NCBI GenBank assembly: GCA_900754605.1
Contig: CAAEDK010000146.1
Coordinates: forward strand, 1-8,965
DNA from: an uncultured Oscillospiraceae bacterium
Lineage (GTDB): Bacteria; Bacillota_A; Clostridia; Oscillospirales; Oscillospiraceae
Reading direction: 5' to 3'
DNA: 8,965 nt
In this document: positions 1 to 5,792 of the stretch, piece after piece
How the letters are laid out: each line of letters starts with the position of its first letter
Numbering within the stretch: position 1 is the first letter of the stretch
Program-made: the position numbers and the translations under genes
Notes under the pieces: generated by a model
What the model was told of the DNA's origin: nothing
The model's input: only the letters and a program-made list of their open reading frames with translations
Database searches by the model: none

Positions 1-15
1 AGTGCCCCCGCCAAA

Positions 16-43
16 CAGACCGCAGTGCGTTTTAGGCGGTCTG
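16..43 (-). terminator. Inverted repeat over the binding-protein stop codon, possible weak terminator
   Basis: Perfect 8-bp arms, CAGACCGC at 16-23 and GCGGTCTG at 36-43, enclose a 12-nt loop that contains part of the TAA stop (32-34) of the binding-protein gene. On the minus strand the second arm is followed by only TTT and then GC-rich sequence, so the U-tract is poor. It may be a weak terminator or an mRNA 3'-end stabilising hairpin. Transcription may well continue leftward into genes outside the window, such as the matching ABC permease. Confidence 0.4.
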
Positions 44-1246
44 AGACTTCTCCAGAGTCCAGGTGCCTGCGGCGGTATCACACACCTTGATATAGGCGGT
101 GTCACGAATCGCATCGCCGTTGGTGTCATCAAAGGCGATGTGGCCGGAAACACCATCATATTCCACGTCCCACAGAGCCTGCTGCACATCAGCGGATTTG
201 GGAGAACCGGCGGCCTTCAGGGCCTCCAGGGCTACATAGTAGGCATCGTAGCCCATGGCAGTGACAGCGGCGATGGTGTCGTCGCCGCCGTTGGCAGTCT
301 TAGCATCGGCGTTGGTGTTGATGTAGTTCTTGATGCCCTCGTCAAACTTAGGGTTGCCGCCCTCCTGATAGAAGGTGGAGACATACAGCTGTACATTGGT
401 GCCCTTGGCGGCCTCCAGGACCTTGTTATCGTCCAAGGTATCGGAGCCCAGGAAGGGGATGTCGATCCCCAATTTGGCAGACTGGGTAATGATCTGGGTG
501 GCGTAGGCAATAGAGACAGGGGTGAAGATGACCTCAGCGCCCTCACTTTTAGCCTTGTTCAGGTAAGAGGTGAAGTCGGAATTGTTCTTGGGAAAACTGT
601 CCTTAATTACGGTCCCGCCGGCGGCAGTGAATGCCTGCTCAAAGAAAGCGATCAGGCCCTGGTCATATTCGTTGCCCTGTTCGCCCAGTAGATATGCCTT
701 CTTGGCACTGAATTTCTCAGTGGCGAAGTTGGCCAAAACGGTACCCTGGAAAGGATCCAGGAAACAGATGCGGAAGTAGTGGTCGTTGCCGGCAGTCACA
801 TTGGGGTTGGTACAGGTGACACCCATAGCGGGGATGCCGGCATCACGGAAGATAGGGCCGGCGGCGATGGACACACCGGAGCCATAGGAACCCAGAACGA
901 TGCTTACACCCTCGCTGACCAGTTGGGAGGCGGCGGAGGGGGCCTTGTCGGTGGAGGACCCGTTGTCAGCATAGACTAGTTCGACCTGGTAGGTCTCTCC
1001 GCCTAATTCCACAGTGGGGGACTCAGAGTTGGCAAACTGCATGCCAAGCATCTCTTTCTTGCCGCCGGAAGCGGAGTCACCGGAGGCAGGCTCAAACACG
1101 CCGATCTTGACGACCTTGTTGCCATCAGAGGTGCCGGAGCCGGCAGAAGCGGTGCCGGAAGCGGATCCAGAGCCGGAACCAGAGCAGCCAGCCAGAGCAG
1201 ACAGGAGCAGTGTGGCGGAAAGTGCAGACGCAAGGAACTTCTTCAT
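32..1246 (-). CDS. ABC transporter substrate-binding lipoprotein, branched-chain amino acid (LivJ/LivK) family
   Basis: This is a periplasmic-binding-protein-type receptor, lipid-anchored outside the membrane, that should deliver a small ligand to an ABC permease. The N-terminus has a lipoprotein signal peptide: KK, a hydrophobic stretch, then the lipobox LSALAGC with lipidated Cys21 (counting from ATG 1246). A Ser/Gly-rich flexible linker of about 20 residues follows. The rest is a two-lobe type I binding fold: VVKIGVFEPASG opens lobe 1, GSYGSGVSIAAGPI resembles the family's ligand-contact loop, and GYDAYYVALEAL is the typical C-terminal helix. The ATG at 1252 lies too close to the AGGAG, whereas the ATG at 1246 has a 7-nt spacing, so I prefer 1246 (404 aa). 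It has its own promoter and sits downstream of a two-component pair. No permease or ATPase gene is visible here; they may lie to the left or elsewhere. The ligand could be a branched-chain amino acid, another amino acid, an amide or a related small molecule, as the family is broad. Confidence 0.93.
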   Translation of the reverse strand: MKKFLASALSATLLLSALAGCSGSGSGSASGTASAGSGTSDGNKVVKIGVFEPASGDSASGGKKEMLGMQFANSESPTVELGGETYQVELVYADNGSSTDKAPSAASQLVSEGVSIVLGSYGSGVSIAAGPIFRDAGIPAMGVTCTNPNVTAGNDHYFRICFLDPFQGTVLANFATEKFSAKKAYLLGEQGNEYDQGLIAFFEQAFTAAGGTVIKDSFPKNNSDFTSYLNKAKSEGAEVIFTPVSIAYATQIITQSAKLGIDIPFLGSDTLDDNKVLEAAKGTNVQLYVSTFYQEGGNPKFDEGIKNYINTNADAKTANGGDDTIAAVTAMGYDAYYVALEALKAAGSPKSADVQQALWDVEYDGVSGHIAFDDTNGDAIRDTAYIKVCDTAAGTWTLEKSQTA

Positions 1247-1300
1247 GTTCATTCTCCTCTCGATTGCTTGTGTTGGTTCAGTGAAAAGTGTCTGTTTTGT

Positions 1301-1316
1301 GTGAACACTTGTTCAC
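1301..1316. promoter_or_regulatory. 16-bp palindrome, likely operator of the binding-protein gene
   Basis: GTGAACA-CT-TGTTCAC is a dyad with 7-bp arms and a 2-bp centre. It lies a few bases downstream of the expected transcription start of the promoter at 1328-1356, where a bound repressor would block RNA polymerase. A smaller dyad, TTCA-G-TGAA (1277-1285), lies further into the leader. The cognate regulator cannot be identified from the sequence; the neighbouring response regulator is one candidate, and a LacI- or GntR-type repressor elsewhere is another. Confidence 0.5.
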
Positions 1317-1327
1317 TCAATGGGTAC

Positions 1328-1356
1328 ATTATATAGGATGATGAGAAAAAATGCAA
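1328..1356 (-). promoter_or_regulatory. Sigma-70/SigA promoter of the binding-protein gene
   Basis: Read on the minus strand, TTGCAT (1351-1356, 5 of 6 bases as in TTGACA) and a perfect TATAAT (1328-1333) are separated by exactly 17 bp. Transcription would start near 1320, giving an mRNA leader of roughly 75 nt before ATG 1246. This promoter lies after the terminator of the upstream operon, so the binding protein is expressed as its own unit. Confidence 0.85.
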
Positions 1357-1398
1357 GATAGAGCACGATAAAATTTCAAATTGGGCTGAGGAACCATT

Positions 1399-1411
1399 TC
1401 TGAATCTGAAT
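1399..1411. repeat. Short direct repeat upstream of the binding-protein promoter, possible activator site
   Basis: TCTGAAT occurs twice, overlapping by one base with a 6-bp period (minus-strand reading ATTCAGATTCAGA). It lies about 43-55 bp upstream of the -35 box, a common position for activator binding. A similar hexamer repeat, TCAGAATCAGAG, occurs at 3835-3846 in the leader of the histidine kinase gene. Recognition by the local response regulator is inference only. Confidence 0.25.
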
Positions 1412-1420
1412 GGGTGTCAA

Positions 1421-1464
1421 ATAAAAAAGAACCTGCCAGATCAACGAACAAGTTGACTGGCAGG
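1421..1464 (-). terminator. Rho-independent terminator of the two-component operon
   Basis: The arms CTGGCAGG/CCTGCCAG (1457-1464 and 1432-1439) and GTTGA with TCAAC (1452-1456 and 1441-1445) form a 13-bp stem with one bulged A (1440) and a 6-nt loop. On the minus strand the stem is followed by TTCTTTTTTAT (1430-1420 region), a good U-tract. On the plus strand no T-run follows, so the signal is one-directional. It starts 19 bp past the response-regulator stop and separates that operon from the binding-protein gene. Confidence 0.9.
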
Positions 1465-1482
1465 AAAAGACTCGAATCGGAT

Positions 1483-2169
1483 TCAGAGGTGGCTGTTGGG
1501 TAGGCGATAGAGGAGAGAGGGGCGGCCGCCGGTGTCATAATTGACCTGGCTGATTACCTCGCCCTGTTGGGTGAGGTAGGTGAGATAGCGGCGGACAGTC
1601 ACAGAGGAGAGGCCAGCCTTAGCAGCCAGAGATTCACAGGTGCAGCCCTCCGCCGGGGCCTGAGAAAGATGAGTTCGGATCCGCTCCAGGGTACGGGATT
1701 GGAGGCCCTTTGGTATGTGATCTTGGCTGGCAGAGCCGGAGAGCAGGACATCCAGTTCTTCCTGGCTGACGCTGCTGTGGGTTGCGATGGCGGAACGCTG
1801 CCGACAGAATCTATCCAGGGCCTGTTGGAATCGTTGGGCGGTAAAGGGCTTAACAAGATAGTCCATAACCCCAAGCTTTAGAAGGGCATCCACAGTCTTG
1901 CTGTCATTGGCGGCAGTGACCATCACCACATCGCTTGCGATGCCGAAGGCCCGCAGTTCACGAAGGAGTTCCAGCCCGGTCATGCGGGGCATATAGACGT
2001 CCAGAATCAATAGATCTGCTTGGTGGCGCAGCAGCCAAGGCAGTGCGTCCTGGCCGCTGCGGAAGCTGGCGGCCAGATGGAAGCGGGGATCCCGTTCCAG
2101 AAATTTGTGATCGATGGCGGCGATCATGGGATCATCTTCCACGATCACGGCCTGATAGATCTCCTGCAT
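1483..2169 (-). CDS. Response regulator, CitB/DcuR/DpiA family
   Basis: This 228-aa DNA-binding response regulator is probably phosphorylated by the kinase encoded just upstream. The receiver domain (about 5-125) has the acidic pocket E11-D12-D13, the phospho-acceptor Asp57 in LLILDVYMP, Thr85 in VMVTAAND, and Lys107 in YLVKPF, so all catalytic residues are present. The C-terminal part has a helix-turn-helix at about 167-190 (CESLAAKAGLSSVTVRRYL) followed by a wing-like segment ending YDTGGRPSLLYRL, the layout of the CitB/DcuR group. The start is supported by AAAGGAG, which overlaps the TAA stop of the kinase gene; the two frames are 11 bp apart, indicating translational coupling. Likely targets are its own operon and the downstream binding-protein gene, but no consensus site can be proven here. 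Confidence 0.95.
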   Translation of the reverse strand: MQEIYQAVIVEDDPMIAAIDHKFLERDPRFHLAASFRSGQDALPWLLRHQADLLILDVYMPRMTGLELLRELRAFGIASDVVMVTAANDSKTVDALLKLGVMDYLVKPFTAQRFQQALDRFCRQRSAIATHSSVSQEELDVLLSGSASQDHIPKGLQSRTLERIRTHLSQAPAEGCTCESLAAKAGLSSVTVRRYLTYLTQQGEVISQVNYDTGGRPSLLYRLPNSHL

Positions 2170-2180
2170 GGTGTACTCCT

Positions 2181-3821
2181 TTATGTGTTGGTGGGCGGAT
2201 CCTGTTCTTCGTTTTCCTCCTCTGGTATCTGAAAGGAGAGGAAGAAAGCGGTCCCGGATTTTGGCTCACTCTCCACCCTGATTTGCCCGTGGTACAGGTT
2301 GACCAGTTCTCGGATTCGGGACAGACCCACACCATGCCCATCTCCCTTTGTGGAGACGTTGGGTTCAAAAATAAAGGGGAGCAGTTCCGGCAGGATGCCA
2401 GGGCCAGTGTCCTCCACACAGAGGAGGAGGCTGTCCGGCTTCTCTCGGATGGAGACAGAAATTTCTTTTTGCTTCCAGGTGGAGCGGTTGAGTGACTCAG
2501 TGGCATTTTCAATGAGATTGCCCAGGATGGTGACCAGCACTCCAGAGGGGAGGAAACGACCGTCGGCAGAGAGCGTACTCCTGGGATCCAGGTGCAGACT
2601 GATTCCAAGTTCTGAGGCACGGCTGGTTTTGCCTACCAGAAGGGCGGCTACGGCGGTATCTTCGATTTGGTTCATTACCCTGCTGACGGACTGGTGGTGA
2701 ATCTGGGAGATGTCCAGGATGTACTGCTCTGCCTTCTCTACCTGATCCAGCTGGATCATACCCAGAATGATGTGCAGCTTATTGATGAACTCATGAGTAT
2801 AGGCTCGCATGGCCTCTACCAGGTGGCGCACGCCGGTGAGCTCCTCCGCCATAGCGGTAGCCTCGGTGCGATCCTGGAAGATGGCCACTGCACCCACAAT
2901 TTTGTTGTCCTCCCAGATGGGCATTCTGTCAGACAGAGTGGCCTTGCTGCCAGGGACGTGCTGGAGATGAACATGATACTCCGGTTTTCCGGTGGTGAGC
3001 AGGCGGGGGAGCAGGGTGTCCGGATAGAGTTCTTTTAATGGACGGCCCAGCACATCGGAGAGCTGCTGGGCATTGAGCAGGCGCAGCCCTGCGGGATTGA
3101 CATAAATCACATCCGCATTTTTGTCAATAGCAATGATCCCTTCCTCCAAGGTCTCCAGAATGTCCTCGCGCTGATGGAATATTTGCCGGAAGGCGTCCGG
3201 TTCATAGCCTAAGAGAGCTTCCTTAATGGAACTGGACAGATTGCGGGACAGTACCAGGGCAACGCCAGCAGCAAGAAAGGTGAGGATGGCGAAGCAGCCT
3301 ACCGTATCCAGCACGATCTGGTGGACGCTTCGTACCCCAATACCTACCGATACAAAACCCAGCAGGGAACCGTCCAGATCCTGGACAGCGGCAAGTGCAC
3401 GGTGTTCTGCGCCAGAGATGCCGGCGCCGGTGTCCATCTCGGTCAGATTACCTTGTAAAACAGTCAGAGTATCTACATCCGGATAGACTGTCCCCACAAA
3501 GGTAGGATCCGGGCAGTACTGGATGACGCCGTTGTGGTCGGCTACCACGATGGCGTCGATGTCCTGGACCCGGGAGATGGTGCCGTCCAAATAATGGGTA
3601 AGCACAGAACTGTCCGCCCGGTGCGCCAGAAAATCGGCAACATCTGGGGACTGGGCCAGTACCTGGGCAGAATTCATGAGGTTGCGGTTCAGATTCTGAT
3701 ACTCCATGCGCAGGGAGAACAGCAGGGTGGTAACCATGCCCAGAATGGAGGTGGTTAGAACTAGAAATAGGCTGAGGGATTGAAGTTTGTGTCGGATCGA
3801 CATGGGTGAGTGTGTGTTCAT
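2181..3821 (-). CDS. Sensor histidine kinase, CitA/DcuS family
   Basis: This 546-aa membrane kinase should sense an extracellular small molecule and phosphorylate the adjacent response regulator. Order of parts: transmembrane helix 1 (about 15-37), extracytoplasmic Cache/PAS-like sensor (about 40-162, ending GSLLGFVSVGIGV as in CitA), transmembrane helix 2 (about 169-191), cytoplasmic PAS (about 218-320), dimerisation/phosphoacceptor helix with His343 in THEFINKLH, and the ATPase domain with N box (LGNLIENATES, 433-443), G1 (VEDTGPGI), F box (FEPNVSTKG) and G2 (GDGHGVGLSR). All catalytic motifs are intact. In the sensor, the CitA/DcuS pattern G-x-R-x-x-H-P reads G98-V-I-Q-Y-C-P104, so the ligand Arg and His are Ile100 and Cys103; Arg141 is kept. 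A carboxylate ligand bound in the usual way is therefore doubtful. The ATG at 3821 has GAGGAGGG at good spacing. Confidence 0.95.
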   Translation of the reverse strand: MNTHSPMSIRHKLQSLSLFLVLTTSILGMVTTLLFSLRMEYQNLNRNLMNSAQVLAQSPDVADFLAHRADSSVLTHYLDGTISRVQDIDAIVVADHNGVIQYCPDPTFVGTVYPDVDTLTVLQGNLTEMDTGAGISGAEHRALAAVQDLDGSLLGFVSVGIGVRSVHQIVLDTVGCFAILTFLAAGVALVLSRNLSSSIKEALLGYEPDAFRQIFHQREDILETLEEGIIAIDKNADVIYVNPAGLRLLNAQQLSDVLGRPLKELYPDTLLPRLLTTGKPEYHVHLQHVPGSKATLSDRMPIWEDNKIVGAVAIFQDRTEATAMAEELTGVRHLVEAMRAYTHEFINKLHIILGMIQLDQVEKAEQYILDISQIHHQSVSRVMNQIEDTAVAALLVGKTSRASELGISLHLDPRSTLSADGRFLPSGVLVTILGNLIENATESLNRSTWKQKEISVSIREKPDSLLLCVEDTGPGILPELLPFIFEPNVSTKGDGHGVGLSRIRELVNLYHGQIRVESEPKSGTAFFLSFQIPEEENEEQDPPTNT

Positions 3822-3889
3822 CTTGGTTCCCTCCTCAGAATCAGAGACAGGCAGGAAATGGCCGGACAGTGTGGTGCCGATTCAACGTT

Positions 3890-3918
3890 ATTATAATGCG
3901 TACTGGACAAAGCTACAA
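3890..3918 (-). promoter_or_regulatory. Candidate promoter of the two-component operon
   Basis: On the minus strand a perfect TATAAT (3890-3895) lies 17 bp from TTGTAG (3913-3918), a weak -35 box. A better -35-like TTGACA (3955-3960) lies further upstream but has no good -10 at the right distance. The weak -35 suggests dependence on an activator, possibly the operon's own response regulator. The leader would be about 60 nt. Confidence 0.55.
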
Positions 3919-3999
3919 GTCTGGAAAGAAAGTAAGTGCGGGATGAAATAACTTTGTCAAGTGAAGCAGATTCAAGATGTACAGACGAAACCTTTGTGC

Positions 4000-4032
4000 T
4001 TCCCATTGAAACAGTATGTATGCCGATGGGAA
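4000..4032. repeat. Inverted repeat in the divergent intergenic region
   Basis: TTCCCAT (4000-4006) and ATGGGAA (4026-4032) are perfect 7-bp complements around a 19-nt spacer; an inner G-U and G-C pair could extend the stem. No T-run follows on either strand, so it is not an intrinsic terminator. It could be a regulator site or chance. Confidence 0.3.
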
Positions 4033-4054
4033 AATGCGCTGTAAAAGGAGATGG

Positions 4055-4117
4055 ATGTCAAAACGGTTTCAGTGTGCCATGCGTAGAAGTGTGAGAAGGA
4101 AAACTCAAGTAAAATAA
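4055..4117 (+). CDS. Possible mini-ORF (20 codons), basic peptide
   Basis: AAAAGGAG (4043-4050) precedes an ATG at 4055, which opens a 20-codon frame ending in TAA. The predicted peptide is strongly basic (MSKRFQCAMRRSVRRKTQVK). The spacing of 4 nt is short but usable. An overlapping ATG at 4051 gives only 11 codons. It lies upstream of the ATP synthase genes on the same strand, so it could be a leader peptide, an unannotated small protein, or chance. I do not recognise it. Confidence 0.2.
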   Translation: MSKRFQCAMRRSVRRKTQVK

Positions 4118-4124
4118 TTTGAGG

Positions 4125-4152
4125 TTGACGGGGCGGATTTTAATGATAAATG
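4125..4152 (+). promoter_or_regulatory. Weak candidate promoter for the ATP synthase operon
   Basis: TTGACG (4125-4130, 5 of 6 bases as in TTGACA) is the best plus-strand -35 in the region. The -10 options behind it are poor: GATAAA at 14 bp (4145-4150) or TAAATG at 16 bp (4147-4152). A second pair, TTGAAG (4181-4186) with GATAAG (4203-4208), 16 bp apart, is equally plausible. Some promoter must lie here because the operon begins here, but its exact position is not clear from the sequence. Confidence 0.25.
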
Positions 4153-4251
4153 ACAAGTTTTTCCTCAATCCACCGAACTTTTGAAGAGAATAAGGACAAA
4201 ACGATAAGAACACACTTTTTTTACTTACAAAAGGCTATCCAAATTCAGTGT

Positions 4252-4332
4252 GCCGCCGTACAATGTGGACGTTAGCTCGGACGGCGGCCTGTGTGTGCCG
4301 CGCGCCGGAATGTTGATGGGAGGCGTTTTTTT
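4252..4332 (+). promoter_or_regulatory. Structured leader of atpB with competing hairpins and a T-run
   Basis: GCCGCCGT (4252-4259) pairs with ACGGCGGC (4281-4288). The second arm can instead pair with GCCGC (4297-4301) through GCGGC (4284-4288). A short CGCC (4303-4306) can pair with GGCG (4322-4325), covering part of the GGGAGG ribosome binding site, and is followed directly by seven T. These alternatives are mutually exclusive in part, which is the layout of an attenuator or of a translational switch. The last stem is only 4 bp, so this is suggestive and not established. Confidence 0.3.
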
Positions 4333-5026
4333 GGAACAGATCAAAATGCGTCTGATGGAGGAACTCCAGACGCCTGTGGCCTTCACCATCCCGCTCTTAG
4401 GAGGGATACCAGTTACCCTGTCTGTGGTGGTGTCATGGCTGGTGATGGGGGTGCTGATCCTGGCAGCGGCGCTGGGAACACGAAGGCTGAAACTCCGCGA
4501 CCCAGGCAAGCCGCAGCTATGTCTGGAGATGGCGGTGGAGTTTCTCAATGGATTCACCAAGAACAATATGGGAGCCCATGGGCCGGACTTTGCTCCTTAC
4601 TTAGGTACCATTGCCTTGTACATCCTGCTGTGCAATATCATCGGGATCTTCGGTCTGGTACCCCCAACCAAGGATCTGAACGTCACGGCAGCACTGTCTA
4701 TCATGAGTGCGGTGTTGATCTACGGAGCACAATTTCGGTACCACGGGCTACGGGGCGGACTAAAAAAATTTATGGAGCCAATGCCCCTGCTGCTCCCCAT
4801 CAATCTGATGGAGGTCGTGATTCGTCCCTTGGCCCTGTGTATGCGGCTGTTCGGCAACATTTTGGGAGCATTCATCATCATGGAACTGATTAAGATGATG
4901 GCTCCGGCAGTCGTCCCTGTCCCATTCAGCATCTACTTTGATCTGTTTGACGGCGGGATTCAGGCGGTTGTATTTGTGTTCCTCACAGCCCTGTTCGTGG
5001 GCGAGGGGATCAAAGAGGAAGAGTAA
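4331..5026 (+). CDS. atpB: F1Fo ATP synthase subunit a (AtpB)
   Basis: Subunit a is the membrane stator that forms the two ion half-channels against the c-ring. The protein has the expected set of hydrophobic helices, the loop PPTKDLNVT (from Pro111), the essential Arg172 in CMRLFGN next to the c-ring, and GGIQAVVFVFLTALF with Gln211 in the last helix. The start is a choice: the frame is open from GTG 4250, but the leader codes for an unusual Pro/Gly-rich stretch. TTG at 4331 has GGGAGG (4318-4323) exactly 7 nt upstream, giving 232 aa, typical for clostridial a subunits. ATG 4346 has only a weak GGAA, and ATG 4310 has no visible ribosome site. It is the first gene of the operon; no atpI precedes it. 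Confidence 0.95.
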   Translation: MEQIKMRLMEELQTPVAFTIPLLGGIPVTLSVVVSWLVMGVLILAAALGTRRLKLRDPGKPQLCLEMAVEFLNGFTKNNMGAHGPDFAPYLGTIALYILLCNIIGIFGLVPPTKDLNVTAALSIMSAVLIYGAQFRYHGLRGGLKKFMEPMPLLLPINLMEVVIRPLALCMRLFGNILGAFIIMELIKMMAPAVVPVPFSIYFDLFDGGIQAVVFVFLTALFVGEGIKEEE

Positions 5027-5071
5027 ATCAGAGGTTGGCCACCAGGGCTGAAATAAAGGAGGACAATTATC

Positions 5072-5290
5072 ATGGAGATTGGAATGCTTGCAATTGGACT
5101 GGCTGTTTTTACTGGTATCGGAGCCGGTATCGGGATCGGGATTGCCACAGGAAAGGCCAGCGAGGCCATTGCCCGCCAGCCGGAGGCTGCCGGTAAGATC
5201 AACAGCACCCTGCTGATCGGCTGTGCTCTGGCAGAAGGTACTGCTATCTTCGGCTTTATCACCGCACTGCTGATCCTGTTTATGAAGTAA
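5072..5290 (+). CDS. atpE: F1Fo ATP synthase subunit c (AtpE)
   Basis: This 72-aa hairpin of two membrane helices forms the rotating c-ring. Helix 1 has the packing motif with alternating glycines G15-x-G17-x-G19-x-G21-x-G23, the polar loop has the invariant Arg35-Gln36-Pro37, and helix 2 has the ion-carrying carboxylate Glu55 in [11 protein letters not shown]. Against the Na+-binding c subunit of Ilyobacter, the helix-1 Gln is Ile22 and the Ser after the carboxylate is Gly56, while Thr57 is kept and the Tyr is Phe60. The Na+ site is thus incomplete and H+ coupling is more likely. A near-perfect AAAGGAGG (5056-5062) with 9-nt spacing supports ATG 5072 and fits the need for many c copies per enzyme. 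Confidence 0.97.
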   Translation: MEIGMLAIGLAVFTGIGAGIGIGIATGKASEAIARQPEAAGKINSTLLIGCALAEGTAIFGFITALLILFMK

Positions 5291-5303
5291 GGGGGAAGGC
5301 GCG

Positions 5304-5792
5304 ATGTTGGATTTTCAGTTATCCACCGTGATTTTTACGATTCTGAACCTGCTGATCCTGTATGTGGTGCTGAAAAAGCTCCTGTTCGGCCGTGTCAACC
5401 GCATCCTGGAGGAGCGGGCTGCCTTGGTGGAGAAGGAACTTTCCAGTGCTGAGCGGCAGAAGGCTCAGGCGGAGGAACTGCGGAAGGAGTATGAGGATCA
5501 GCTTTCCCAGGCCCATGCCCAGGCAGCTAAGATCGTGGATCAGGCCAAGGTGCGGGGCGAGCAGGAGTACCAGGCACTCCTGGATCAGGCCCAGGAGGAT
5601 ACCCGCCGGATGCAGGAGCAGGCTCAGGCAAAGAACCGGGCTGATCGGGATAAGCTGATGCGCAGTGCCCGGCAGGAGGTCGCACAGCTGGCTGTTCTGG
5701 CTGCGGCTAAGGTGACTGGACAGGCTTTGGATCAGGATTCGGATCGTGCTATGGCAGAGCAGTTTTTGTCGGAGGCGGGTGAGCGGAAATGA
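5304..5792 (+). CDS. atpF: F1Fo ATP synthase subunit b (AtpF)
   Basis: Subunit b is the peripheral stalk holding F1 to subunit a. The 162-aa product has one N-terminal membrane helix (about 5-26), then the basic [13 protein letters not shown] junction, and a long charged right-handed coiled-coil helix rich in Ala, Gln, Glu and Arg (about 35-140). Length is normal for a single bacterial b. GGGGGAAGG lies just before ATG 5304. The TGA stop overlaps the next start in an ATGA, pointing to translational coupling with the delta-alpha gene. In mycobacteria b is fused to delta; here b is separate and delta is joined to alpha instead. Confidence 0.96.
   Translation: MLDFQLSTVIFTILNLLILYVVLKKLLFGRVNRILEERAALVEKELSSAERQKAQAEELRKEYEDQLSQAHAQAAKIVDQAKVRGEQEYQALLDQAQEDTRRMQEQAQAKNRADRDKLMRSARQEVAQLAVLAAAKVTGQALDQDSDRAMAEQFLSEAGERK

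Larger units (their letters stand above)
3822..4330. other. Divergent intergenic region between the two-component operon and the ATP synthase operon
   Basis: About 500 bp with no convincing full-length gene. The centre (about 3885-4250) is clearly more AT-rich than the flanking genes. It should hold promoters for both divergent operons. Visible elements are the minus-strand TATAAT promoter, a 7-bp inverted repeat at 4000-4032, a possible 20-codon ORF at 4055-4117, weak plus-strand promoter candidates around 4125-4208, and GC-rich inverted repeats at 4252-4325. I see no tRNA, riboswitch or insertion sequence that I can support. Confidence 0.7.

Noticed and set aside
2..691. Plus-strand open frame of 229 codons opposite the binding-protein gene
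   Set aside because: It is an antisense shadow of a well-supported lipoprotein gene; the Gly/Val-rich product has no recognisable features.
3892..3897. TATAAT on the plus strand as an ATP synthase promoter
   Set aside because: No -35-like sequence lies 16-18 bp upstream on that strand, whereas the overlapping minus-strand TATAAT has a partial -35 and a gene in the right direction.
3818..4006. Minus-strand 62-codon frame upstream of the kinase gene
   Set aside because: It spans the likely kinase promoter and ribosome site and shows no coding character.
4250..4330. N-terminal extension of subunit a from GTG 4250
   Set aside because: The extra residues are not like subunit a and overlap a structured leader; GGGAGG is placed for TTG 4331 instead, giving a family-typical length.
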